Origin: Gluconacetobacter takamatsuzukensis
GTDB lineage: Bacteria; Pseudomonadota; Alphaproteobacteria; Acetobacterales; Acetobacteraceae
Assembly: GCF_014174275.1 (NCBI RefSeq)
Contig: NZ_JABEQK010000004.1
Location: 186,001-250,000 of the forward strand
Length of the DNA stretch: 64,000 nt
Direction of reading: 5' to 3'
The translations under genes were made by a program, and so were the position numbers. Below the pieces are notes generated by a model. The model was not told the DNA's origin. It saw only the letters and a list, made by a program, of their open reading frames with translations, and did no database searches. Positions within the stretch are counted from its first letter, which is position 1; each line of letters opens with the position of its first letter. Positions 17,163-28,535 of the stretch are shown piece after piece.

Positions 17163-18035
17163 ATGCCGGAACTCCCTGAAGTCGAAACAGTGATGCGTGG
17201 GATGCGGTTGCATCTCGACGGGAAGACGATCGCGCGGGTGACGGTGCGGCGCGAGGGCATGCGCACGCCCTTTCCGCCCGACCTGGCCGCCCGGCTGGAA
17301 GGCGCGCGGATCTGCGGTTTTGCCCGCCGTGGCAAATATATCCTGATGCGGCTGGACCGGGGCGAGACCATGCTTCTGCACCTGGGCATGTCCGGCCGGG
17401 TGCTGCTGTCGCTGCCCGGGCAGGCGCCGGCGCCCGACCGGCACGAGCATCTGTCGTTCGAAACCGCCGACGGCATCCATTTCGGCCTGATCGACCCCAG
17501 GCGCTTCGGCACCGTGGACCTGATGGCGACGGCGGACGAGGAAAAGCACCGGCTGCTGGCCCGACTCGGGCCCGAGCCGCTGGGGAACGGATTTTCGCAG
17601 GATTGGCTGCACCGGGCGCTTGCGCGGCGGCGGACGTCGATCAAGGCGGCGCTGATGGACCAGTCGGTGGTGGCGGGCATCGGGAACATCTATGCCTCCG
17701 AGGCGCTGTTCCGCGCCGGGATCCATCCGGCGCGGATGGCCTGCGGGCTGGACGCGGCCGAGGAGGGGCGGCTGGTCGAGGCGATCCGCGCCGTGCTGGA
17801 GGAGGCGATCGCGGCCGGTGGATCAAGCCTGCGCGACTATGCCCAACCGGATGGGGAACTGGGCTATTTCCAGCATGCCTGGCGCGTCTACGGCCGGACT
17901 GGGCAGGGTTGCCCGGATTGCCCCGGCGGCAAGGCCTGCGGGGGTGTGGTGCGGATCGAGCAGGCGGGACGCGCGACGTTTTTCTGCCCGCTGCGGCAGG
18001 TGCTTCCGGCCGGTATGCCGGCGGCGGCCGGGTGA
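17163..18035 (+). CDS. mutM: Formamidopyrimidine-DNA glycosylase (atypical zinc finger)
   Basis: Bifunctional glycosylase/AP lyase that excises 8-oxoguanine and formamidopyrimidine. The N-terminus PELPEVE supplies the catalytic Pro and Glu, RRGKYI has the conserved Lys, and the helix-two-turn-helix region [11 protein letters not shown] is intact. The C-terminal finger is unusual: Cys at 250, 253, 259 and 275 are present, but the usual final C-x2-C ends as CPLRQ, with Arg278 where the fourth zinc ligand is expected. About 11 extra residues follow. A nearby one-base frameshift would restore a Cys, so an error or mutation cannot be excluded. 290 residues, near normal. Confidence 0.92.
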   Translation: MPELPEVETVMRGMRLHLDGKTIARVTVRREGMRTPFPPDLAARLEGARICGFARRGKYILMRLDRGETMLLHLGMSGRVLLSLPGQAPAPDRHEHLSFETADGIHFGLIDPRRFGTVDLMATADEEKHRLLARLGPEPLGNGFSQDWLHRALARRRTSIKAALMDQSVVAGIGNIYASEALFRAGIHPARMACGLDAAEEGRLVEAIRAVLEEAIAAGGSSLRDYAQPDGELGYFQHAWRVYGRTGQGCPDCPGGKACGGVVRIEQAGRATFFCPLRQVLPAGMPAAAG

Positions 18036-18072
18036 GGCATGGCGGTATTTCCTGCCGTGCAGAAGAGTTGTC

Positions 18073-18101
18073 TTGACGGAGGTGGAAGGCTTGGACTAGA
18101 T
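18073..18101 (+). promoter_or_regulatory. Predicted sigma-70 promoter of rpsT
   Basis: TTGACG, 17 bases, then CTAGAT about 70 bases upstream of the rpsT start. This is one of the best -35/-10 pairs in the window and is suitably placed for a strongly expressed ribosomal protein gene. Confidence 0.65.
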
Positions 18102-18174
18102 CGCCACCCTGATCTGGATGTCCGAGGCCTGCTGGCGACGGACCTCGTAACCATATTTTTTTGAACTGAGAACC

Positions 18175-18444
18175 ATGGCGAACACTGCTTCCGCGCGCAA
18201 GCGCATCCGTCAGAACGAGCGCCGCAACGCGCGCAACACGGCGCGCGTCTCGCGTATGCGCACCTTCGTGAAGAAGGTCGAGGCGGCGATTGCCTCGGGC
18301 AACAAGGAAGAGGCGACCAGCGCCCTGCGCGCCGCCCAGCCGGAAATGCAGCGCGCGTCGGGCAAGGGTGTGATCCATGCCAACACGGTTTCGCGCAAGA
18401 TTTCGCGCCTGTCGGCCCGTATCAAGGCGCTCGTCGCGGCTTGA
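18175..18444 (+). CDS. rpsT: 30S ribosomal protein S20
   Basis: Small basic primary 16S rRNA-binding protein of the 30S subunit. The 89 residues have the family pattern: [17 protein letters not shown], a central Ala/Lys-rich helix and a C-terminal helix ending [14 protein letters not shown]. Its position just upstream of dnaA is the standard alphaproteobacterial arrangement. It has its own promoter and is followed by a good hairpin terminator, so it is probably transcribed separately from dnaA. Confidence 0.97.
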   Translation: MANTASARKRIRQNERRNARNTARVSRMRTFVKKVEAAIASGNKEEATSALRAAQPEMQRASGKGVIHANTVSRKISRLSARIKALVAA

Positions 18445-18503
18445 TCGGCTGCGCCGGCCGGTATTGTTAAAAAACCGGCAAATAGACGCACAGAACTAGG
18501 CAT

Positions 18504-18548
18504 AAGGTCGTTTCTCTCGTCCAAGGAGAGGAGCGGCCTTTGTTTTTG
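18504..18548 (+). terminator. Rho-independent terminator of rpsT
   Basis: AAGGTCG pairs with CGGCCTT, extended inward by CTCTC/GAGAG, with a short loop and followed by TTTGTTTTT. It lies 60 bases after the rpsT stop. Confidence 0.75.
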
Positions 18549-18866
18549 GGGTGAAGTCCCGGCTGGCTGCTTCAGGTTTCGGTAACTGGTCGTGTTGTGC
18601 GCGCCGAGGGATTTTCCCGCCCCGCCGACCCAGTTTTCCGTTGCCTCTATCGGGCCGGTGACCTATCTTCGGCTTCTTCATTCCGTGACGACTGAGCAGG
18701 ACATGGTGGCCGCGCCTTTTTCGGTGTCGGGCAAGGGGAGACGTGTTTTCCTTGCGTGACGGCCGGCGGCTGATGGACTGCGCGGATGCGCGGTGTGACG
18801 GGGACGGAAAACGCAGGGACGGATCTTCCGTATAGCCGGAAGGGTACCGTCTCCAGGAGGCCGGGA
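18549..18866. other. rpsT-dnaA intergenic region, no gene
   Basis: About 320 bases without a convincing reading frame. It should contain the dnaA promoter, but I see no strong -35/-10 pair. I searched by eye for DnaA boxes of the TTATCCACA type on both strands and found none, so there is no direct sign of a replication origin here. Confidence 0.5.
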
Positions 18867-18872
18867 TTGGAC

Positions 18873-20315
18873 ATGACGGGCGAAGTGAGTGGATATGATG
18901 CCGTCGCGGAAGCCCGGTCGGTCCGGAACGTTCTGGACATCCACTGGTCGCGGATCTGTTCACGGCTTCAGACCGAGGTCGGCGAGGTCGAATATCGCAC
19001 CTGGCTGAAGCAGATCAGCATCGGCCCGGTCGATGGCGACGAGATCACGCTCCATCTGCCCACCCGCTTCCTGCGCGACTGGGTGCGTACCCAGTATGGC
19101 GACCGGCTGAGTGCGCTGTGGAATGCCGAGCTGCCCGCGATCCGCCGGGTGGAATTGCAGGTGGGCCGGCCCGATCCGGTCGCCGACCCGGCCGTGGCGC
19201 CGGGTGACGAGGCCCCGGCCGATGCGGCGCCCGTTGCGGGCGCGGTGGACGAGCGGGTGGCCGAGGCGCGCAGCGAGCTGAGCCGCCACGATCTGGCGGC
19301 GCCGCTGGACCCGCGCTTTACCTTCGATACGTTCGTGGTCGGCAAGCCCAACGAATTTGCCTATGCCTGCGCCCGCCGGGTGGCGGAGCGGCCGTCCAGC
19401 CCCGGGTTCAATCCGCTGTTCCTGTATGGCGGCGTCGGATTGGGCAAGACGCACCTGATGCATGCTATCGGTTCGGAGCTGACGCGGGGCGGCAAGGTCT
19501 CGGTGGCCTATATGTCGGCCGAGAAGTTCATGTACCGCTTCATTGCCGCCATCCGCTCGCAATCGACGATGGAGTTCAAGGAGCAGCTTCGGTCGGTCGA
19601 CGTGCTGATGATCGACGATCTGCAGTTCCTGATCGGCAAGGACAATACGCAGGAAGAATTCTTCCATACCTTCAACGCGCTGGTCGATGCCGGGCGGCAG
19701 ATCATCGTGTCGGCGGACAAGTCGCCCTCCGACCTGTCGGGGCTGGAGGACCGGCTGCGCACGCGCCTCGGGTGCGGCATGGTGGCCGATATCCATGCCA
19801 CGACCTTCGAGCTGCGGATCTCGATCCTGGAATCGAAGGCGGCGGCGTCGGGTGTGCCGGTGCCGGCCAAGGTGCTGGAATTCCTGGCGCACAAGATCAC
19901 CTCGAACGTGCGTGAGCTGGAAGGGGCGCTGAACCGGCTGATTGCGCATGCCAACCTGTTCGGCCGCCCGGTGACGCTGGAAGCGACGCAGGATGTGCTG
20001 CACGATATCCTCAAGGCCCACGACCGGCGGGTGACGATCGAGGAGATCCAGCGCAAGGTGGCCGAGCACTGGAACATCCGGCTGACCGACATGTCCTCGG
20101 CCCGGCGCGCGCGCGCGGTGGCGCGGCCCCGGCAGGTCGCGATGTATCTGGCCAAGCAGCTGACCAGTCGCTCGCTGCCGGAAATCGGCCGCAAGTTCGG
20201 CAATCGCGACCATACGACCGTCATGCATGCCGTCGCGCGCGTGACGGAACTGATGGAGCGGGATACCGCGTTTGCCGAGGATGTCGAGCTGTTGCGCCGC
20301 ATGCTCGAAAGCTGA
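18873..20315 (+). CDS. dnaA: Chromosomal replication initiator DnaA
   Basis: AAA+ initiator that binds DnaA boxes and opens the origin. Domain I (LQTEVGEVEYRTWLKQI) begins near residue 30, a Pro/Ala-rich domain II linker follows, then the AAA+ domain with Walker A GGVGLGKT at residues 186-193 and Walker B LMIDDLQFL, and domain IV with the DNA-binding signature RDHTTVMHA near the C-terminus. AGGAGG lies 12 bases before this ATG but only six before an in-frame TTG two codons upstream, so TTG initiation is a real alternative. 480 residues, normal length. Confidence 0.96.
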   Translation: MTGEVSGYDAVAEARSVRNVLDIHWSRICSRLQTEVGEVEYRTWLKQISIGPVDGDEITLHLPTRFLRDWVRTQYGDRLSALWNAELPAIRRVELQVGRPDPVADPAVAPGDEAPADAAPVAGAVDERVAEARSELSRHDLAAPLDPRFTFDTFVVGKPNEFAYACARRVAERPSSPGFNPLFLYGGVGLGKTHLMHAIGSELTRGGKVSVAYMSAEKFMYRFIAAIRSQSTMEFKEQLRSVDVLMIDDLQFLIGKDNTQEEFFHTFNALVDAGRQIIVSADKSPSDLSGLEDRLRTRLGCGMVADIHATTFELRISILESKAAASGVPVPAKVLEFLAHKITSNVRELEGALNRLIAHANLFGRPVTLEATQDVLHDILKAHDRRVTIEEIQRKVAEHWNIRLTDMSSARRARAVARPRQVAMYLAKQLTSRSLPEIGRKFGNRDHTTVMHAVARVTELMERDTAFAEDVELLRRMLES

Positions 20316-20367
20316 GAGGCGGCTTGCAAAGTCACCCTGCCGGCGATCCGATTTTTCAAGCCGCCTC
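20316..20367 (+). repeat. Family B structured repeat at the dnaA 3' end
   Basis: GAGGCGGCTTG and its exact reverse complement CAAGCCGCCTC bound a 52-bp unit that starts immediately after the dnaA TGA. The interior carries AAAGTCACCC and a T-run (ATTTTT) just before the second arm. The 51-bp unit downstream of gyrB aligns to it along its length. An 11-bp perfect stem beside a T-run suggests it works as a terminator. Confidence 0.7.
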
Positions 20368-20447
20368 CGGGGAGTGCCCCTGACTGCCGCCGTTGGGTAG
20401 CCGGCGCGTGTTTTTCGCCCTGAACGATGTTGCCGCCGGGTGGGTCT

Positions 20448-20475
20448 TTGCGCACCCGGCCGGGACTGCTAGAAT
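20448..20475 (+). promoter_or_regulatory. Predicted promoter of dnaN
   Basis: TTGCGC, 16 bases, then TAGAAT, about 90 bases upstream of the dnaN ATG. It is the only good pair in the dnaA-dnaN gap, which also has the family B hairpin upstream, so dnaN is probably transcribed independently. Confidence 0.5.
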
Positions 20476-20567
20476 CACGGGACCGAAGGTCATATCTGGC
20501 TGCCCGGGCGGATGGCCGGGGTGGCCATGATCCCGGTGGATGTGCCGGGCAAGGAGAGTCTGTACCT

Positions 20568-21692
20568 ATGAAGCTGAAGGCTGACCGCGCGACGTTGCTG
20601 AAAGCTCTGGCGCATATCCAGAGCGTCGCCGAGAAGCGGAATACCATTCCGATTCTGGCCAACGTCCTGATCAATGTCGCGGATGGTCGGCTGACGCTGA
20701 CGGCGACCGACATGGAAATCGCGGTGGTCGAGGAAATCGGCGCCGAGACCGCACGCAACGGGGCGGTGACGGCGCCCGCCGCCGTGCTGCACGAGATCGT
20801 CCGCAAGCTGCCCGACGGGGTGGCGGTGGAACTGGACCATGCGGGTGGGGACGCGCCGCTGGCGCTGCGGGCCGGGCGCTACACGACCAGCCTGAACGTG
20901 CTGGATGTGGACGATTTTCCGTCGATGACGGCGGGTTCGCTGCCCAACCATTTCACGGTGCCGGCTTCGGTGCTGCGCGGGCTGATCGACCGCACGCGCT
21001 TCGCGATCTCGACCGAGGAGACGCGCTACTACCTCAACGGTATCTACCTGCATGTCGCCCCCGGCGAGGCCGGGCCGATGCTGCGCGCGGTGGCGACCGA
21101 TGGCCACCGCCTGGCGCGGGTCGAGACCGAGGTGCCTTCGGGCGCCGAGGAGATGCCGGGCGTGATCGTGCCGCGCAAGACCATCGCCGAACTGCGCAAG
21201 CTGCTGGACGAGGGGGCCGAGGATGTGGTGGTGGGCCTGTCCGACACCCGCATCCAGTTCTCGGTCGGGCCCGTCACGCTGACCTCCAAGCTGATCGACG
21301 GCACGTTCCCCGAATATGACCGGGTGATCCCGCGCGGCAACGACCGGGTCCTGCGCGTGGGGAAGAAGGATTTCTCCGACGCGGTCGCGCGCGTCGCCGC
21401 GATCAGCCAGGAGCGTTCGCGCCCCGTGAAGCTGTCGATCGGGCACAACCTGCTGACGCTTTCGGCGGTCAGCCCCGACCAGGGCACGGCGAAGGAGGAA
21501 CTGGACGAGAACCATGTGACCTACGACGCCGAACCGATGGAGATCGGCTTCCAGGCCCGTTACCTGAACGACATTACCGACCAGATCGACCGCGACGTGG
21601 AGTTCCTGTTTTCGGACAGTTCCGCCCCGACCATCGTGCGTGATGTCGCCAGCCCGTCGGCGCTGTACGTGCTGATGCCGATGCGGGTCTGA
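20568..21692 (+). CDS. dnaN: DNA polymerase III beta sliding clamp
   Basis: Ring-shaped processivity clamp of the replicase. The 374 residues carry the three-domain beta-clamp pattern: MKLKADRATLLKALAHIQSVAEKR-type first helix and NTIPILAN, the middle domain around FAISTEETRYYLNGIYLH, and the C-terminal LYVLMPMRV strand that is the near-invariant end of the family. GGCAAGGAGAG precedes the ATG. It lies between dnaA and recF, the classic order, with 22 bases to recF. Confidence 0.97.
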   Translation: MKLKADRATLLKALAHIQSVAEKRNTIPILANVLINVADGRLTLTATDMEIAVVEEIGAETARNGAVTAPAAVLHEIVRKLPDGVAVELDHAGGDAPLALRAGRYTTSLNVLDVDDFPSMTAGSLPNHFTVPASVLRGLIDRTRFAISTEETRYYLNGIYLHVAPGEAGPMLRAVATDGHRLARVETEVPSGAEEMPGVIVPRKTIAELRKLLDEGAEDVVVGLSDTRIQFSVGPVTLTSKLIDGTFPEYDRVIPRGNDRVLRVGKKDFSDAVARVAAISQERSRPVKLSIGHNLLTLSAVSPDQGTAKEELDENHVTYDAEPMEIGFQARYLNDITDQIDRDVEFLFSDSSAPTIVRDVASPSALYVLMPMRV

Positions 21693-21714
21693 TCGCGGGG
21701 GCGCTGGCCGCATC

Positions 21715-25394
<3,680 letters not shown>

Positions 25395-25505
25395 GAGAAG
25401 CGGTTTGCACATTCTGCGCTTCGCGGCGGGCGGCCATCCGAGCCGTTCCGCTCCGAGGCCTGAAAAGTCACGCCCGCCCGGCGGGCCGTTTTTTCAAATC
25501 GTCTC
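25395..25505 (+). repeat. Family B structured repeat at the gyrB 3' end
   Basis: The outer arms GAGAAGCGGTTTG and CAAATCGTCTC are imperfect inverted repeats starting right after the gyrB TGA. The right 51 bases (GAGGCCTGAAAAGTCACGCC through GTTTTTTCAAATCGTCTC) align with the whole dnaA downstream unit. A G/C-rich hairpin CGCCCGCCCGGCGGGCCG followed by six Ts lies inside and looks like a terminator. Confidence 0.7.
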
Positions 25506-25551
25506 TGAAAGACTGATGGGCTGGTTTGGTCCTGTTTCGTGGAGAGCCGTG

Positions 25552-26346
25552 ATGCGTCTGTCACGTAAGGTCCCGGCGCTGGTGCTGGCGGCCATGCTGG
25601 GGGTCTGGGCGCCCGGCGCCCGGGCGGCGAACGATCCCGCGCAGATCGTGCATGTCTATGGTGTGTATAATCACGGGTTCCGGGCGCTGACGATTGCCGC
25701 GCGCTATGCGGTGACGCCAGACGGCTATGCCGTGCGTTCGACGATCCGCAGCGGCGGGTTGCTGGGGCTGCTGGTGCACATGAACATCACGTCGCAGGCG
25801 ACGGGGCAGTTCGTGGCCGATGGGGTGCGGCCGCTGACCTATGACAGCGCGGGCTATTCGCGCGGGGCGGACCGGCATGTCGTGCTGGATTACAGCGGCG
25901 GGCAGACGCATATCGCGCTCCAGACCCCGCCCGAGCCCAATCGGGACCCGATTCCCGCCACCGATCTGGCGCCGGCGATGGATTCGCTCAGCGCGCTGAT
26001 GCGGCTGCAGCAGACCGTGCGGGCGCATCACCAGTGCGACGGGTCGGCCACCGTGTTCGACGGGGCGCGCCTGTTGCGGATGGATGCCCATACGGTCGGC
26101 ACGCAGGACATGGCGACGGATTCGCACCAGCCCTATCAGGGGGCGGCGTTGCGGTGTGATTTCAGCGACGTGCAGGTTGCCGGATTCCGGAAGACCGACG
26201 GGCCGGATTCGGCGGCGCGCAAGCCGGTCAACGGTTCGGTCTGGTTTCAGGAGGTGCCGGGGGATGGGCTGACGATCGTGCGCATCGCCTTCGACCATCC
26301 CAAGCTTGGGCACCTGACGGTGCTGCTGCTGCCCGATACCGTGTAG
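25552..26346 (+). CDS. DUF3108-family exported protein
   Basis: A 264-residue protein with a clear signal peptide (MRLSRKVPALVLAAMLGVWAPGARA, cleavage near residue 25). The mature part starts like DUF3108 proteins (VYGVYNHGFRALTIAARYAV), an uncharacterised periplasmic or surface family with beta-rich structure. No catalytic motif is recognised. GGAGAG precedes the chosen ATG; another in-frame ATG 12 codons upstream is possible but separates the signal peptide from the N-terminus. It is convergent with gph and has its own upstream gap after the gyrB repeat. Confidence 0.75.
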   Translation: MRLSRKVPALVLAAMLGVWAPGARAANDPAQIVHVYGVYNHGFRALTIAARYAVTPDGYAVRSTIRSGGLLGLLVHMNITSQATGQFVADGVRPLTYDSAGYSRGADRHVVLDYSGGQTHIALQTPPEPNRDPIPATDLAPAMDSLSALMRLQQTVRAHHQCDGSATVFDGARLLRMDAHTVGTQDMATDSHQPYQGAALRCDFSDVQVAGFRKTDGPDSAARKPVNGSVWFQEVPGDGLTIVRIAFDHPKLGHLTVLLLPDTV

Positions 26347-26361
26347 GGCGTTCTCAGGGTT

Positions 26362-27042
26362 TCAACTGGGGATAAGCTCGGCGGCGAGATGGGGGATTTC
26401 GGTGATCGAATCGCCTCCGGCGGTGGCACCGGCTTCCATGTCTGGGCGGCCATAGCCCCAGCGGGCGAAGATTGCGCGGACGCCGGCCCCTTCGGCCACA
26501 GCAATATCGTTGTGATGGTCGCCGACCATGACGGCGCGGTGTGGCGTGCCCCGTGCCTGTTCGATCGTGCCGAGCAGATGGATGGGGTTGGGCTTGCGGG
26601 CGGGGAAACTGTCGCCGCCGCCGATGGCGTCGAACATGCCCTCCAGCCCCAGTGCCGCGATGATGCGCGTGGCGGCGGCGACCGGCTTGTTGGTGCAGAC
26701 CGCCAGCCGCCAGCCCTGCGTGCGCAGGGTGTCGAGCGCGTAGTCGGTGCCGGGGAACAGGCGGGATTGTTCGGTGGAGCGGGGCGTGTAGTCGGCCATG
26801 TAGCGATCCACGGCCTGCTGCGCGTCGATTGCCGCCGCGGCTTCGCCGGCATGGGCCAGCAGGCGGCGCACCAGGGCGGCCACGCCGTCGCCCACCATGG
26901 CGCGTACCAGGTCCGGCGCGATGCCGGGCAGGCCGTAGCTCTTCAGCAGCCGGTCGGCGCTGGCGGCGAGGTCCGGCAGGCTGTCCAGGAGCGTGCCGTC
27001 CATGTCGAAGACGGCGAGGCGGGGTGGGGTCTGTGAGGGCAT
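26362..27042 (-). CDS. gph: Phosphoglycolate phosphatase (HAD family)
   Basis: HAD-superfamily hydrolase likely to dephosphorylate 2-phosphoglycolate, a by-product of DNA repair of 3'-phosphoglycolate ends. Motif I FDMDGTLLDS has both catalytic Asp residues, motif II is VCTNKP (Thr), and motif III/IV lies around KPNPIHLLGTIE and VGDHHNDI. The chosen ATG follows GGGAGAAG on the minus strand. An upstream in-frame ATG would add 24 residues without a family match. 226 residues, normal for Gph. Substrate specificity among HAD phosphatases cannot be read from sequence alone. Confidence 0.85.
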   Translation of the reverse strand: MPSQTPPRLAVFDMDGTLLDSLPDLAASADRLLKSYGLPGIAPDLVRAMVGDGVAALVRRLLAHAGEAAAAIDAQQAVDRYMADYTPRSTEQSRLFPGTDYALDTLRTQGWRLAVCTNKPVAAATRIIAALGLEGMFDAIGGGDSFPARKPNPIHLLGTIEQARGTPHRAVMVGDHHNDIAVAEGAGVRAIFARWGYGRPDMEAGATAGGDSITEIPHLAAELIPS

Positions 27043-27158
27043 GGGCTTCTCCCGGGGCGGGGCTGTCGGGCTGGATGCAGTAATTCGTAAACCTAAGTGA
27101 TGGGCCGCGATCACCCCTTTATTTGACAGGGCCGATCCCCGCCCGCTACCCGCAAGAC

Positions 27159-28535
27159 ATGAATGCCCCGCCTCTGTCCGCGACGCCAGCGGACCTGTCC
27201 GCCCGTCATCCCGCCACCGCCGTCATCCTGGCGGCGGGGATGGGGACGCGTATGAAATCCGCCCAGCCGAAGGTGATGCATCCGCTCGCAGGGCGGCCGA
27301 TGCTGCGCTACCTGCTGGATCATGCGGCCACGGTTTTCGACCGGATCGTCGTCGTCGTCGGGCCGGGCATGGAGCAGGTGGCCGCCCTTGCCGCGCCGCA
27401 CGCCGTGGTGGTGCAGGCGGATCGGCTGGGCACGGCCCATGCCGCAGCCCAGGCGGCCGACCTGTTCGGCGATGGCGATGTCGCGGTGCTGTATGGCGAC
27501 AATCCGCTGATCACGCCCGAGAGCATGCGCAACCTGCTGGCCTGCCGGGCGACCCCCGGCGTGGGGCTGGCCCTGATGGCGATGCGGCCGCGCGATCCGG
27601 GCCGGTATGGGCGGATCGTCAGCGAGGACGGGCTGGTGCGGCGGATCGTGGAATGGGCTGACGCGAGCGAGCAGGAACGCGCGATCGGCCTGTGCAATGC
27701 CGGCGTGCTGTGTGCCGAGGCCGGGACCTTCCGCCGCTGGCTGTCGATGGTGCGCAACGACAATGCGCAGGGCGAATATTATCTGGGCGACGTGGTGGCG
27801 CTGGCGGTGGCCGAAGGGCAGCAGGTGCGTGCCGTGGAGGCGCCCGAGGACGAATTGCGCGGCATCAATTCCCGCGCCGAGCTGGCCGAGGCCGAGGCCT
27901 GCGTCCAGAAGCGGCTGCGCGCGGCGGCGATGGATGCGGGCGTGACGCTGGTGGCGCCGGAGACGGTCTTTCTGTCGGTCGATACCGTTTTCGAGCCTGA
28001 CGTGCTGGTCCAGCCGCATGTGGTGTTCGGGCCGGGGGTGCGGGTGCTGGGTGGGGCGGAGATCCGCGCCTTCAGCCATCTGGAGGGCTGCATGGTGGGG
28101 CCGGGGGCGCTGATCGGGCCCTATGCGCGGCTGCGGCCGGGCAGCGATGTGGGAGCGGCCGCGCATGTCGGCAATTTCGTCGAATTGAAGGGTACGACGC
28201 TGGGCGCGGGCGCGAAGGCCAACCATCTGACCTATCTGGGGGATGCGGCGATCGGGGCCGGAACCAATGTCGGGGCCGGCACGATTACCTGCAATTACGA
28301 CGGCGTGTTCAAGCACCGTACCGAGATCGGGGCGGACTGCTTCATTGGGTCGGATGCGATCCTGGTCGCGCCGGTGGCCATCGGTGACGGTGCGCTGGTC
28401 GCGGCGGGCAGCGTGGTGACGGAAGACGTGCCGGCAGGGGCCCTGGCCTTCGGCCGGGCGCGGCAGGAAAACAAGGACGGACGGGGGGCGGCGCTGCGCG
28501 ACGCCCTGCGCCGCAAAAAGAAGGAGCAGGGGTGA
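27159..28535 (+). CDS. glmU: Bifunctional GlmU (GlcN-1-P acetyltransferase / GlcNAc-1-P uridylyltransferase)
   Basis: Makes UDP-N-acetylglucosamine for peptidoglycan and LPS. The N-terminal uridylyltransferase domain carries LAAGMGTRMKS and PKVMHPLAGRPM. The C-terminal half is a left-handed beta-helix of hexapeptide repeats (for example AHVGNFVELKGTTLGAGAK and NVGAGTITCNYDGVFKH), the acetyltransferase. The chosen ATG gives MNAPPLSA; an in-frame TTG 12 codons upstream is an alternative. The stop overlaps glmS (TGATG), coupling two enzymes of one pathway. 458 residues, normal length. Confidence 0.96.
   Translation: MNAPPLSATPADLSARHPATAVILAAGMGTRMKSAQPKVMHPLAGRPMLRYLLDHAATVFDRIVVVVGPGMEQVAALAAPHAVVVQADRLGTAHAAAQAADLFGDGDVAVLYGDNPLITPESMRNLLACRATPGVGLALMAMRPRDPGRYGRIVSEDGLVRRIVEWADASEQERAIGLCNAGVLCAEAGTFRRWLSMVRNDNAQGEYYLGDVVALAVAEGQQVRAVEAPEDELRGINSRAELAEAEACVQKRLRAAAMDAGVTLVAPETVFLSVDTVFEPDVLVQPHVVFGPGVRVLGGAEIRAFSHLEGCMVGPGALIGPYARLRPGSDVGAAAHVGNFVELKGTTLGAGAKANHLTYLGDAAIGAGTNVGAGTITCNYDGVFKHRTEIGADCFIGSDAILVAPVAIGDGALVAAGSVVTEDVPAGALAFGRARQENKDGRGAALRDALRRKKKEQG

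Noticed and set aside
15080-17689. Apparent 869-residue frame containing CoaBC
   Set aside because: The upstream portion is out-of-phase ubiE and antisense mutM; CoaBC starts at 16336.
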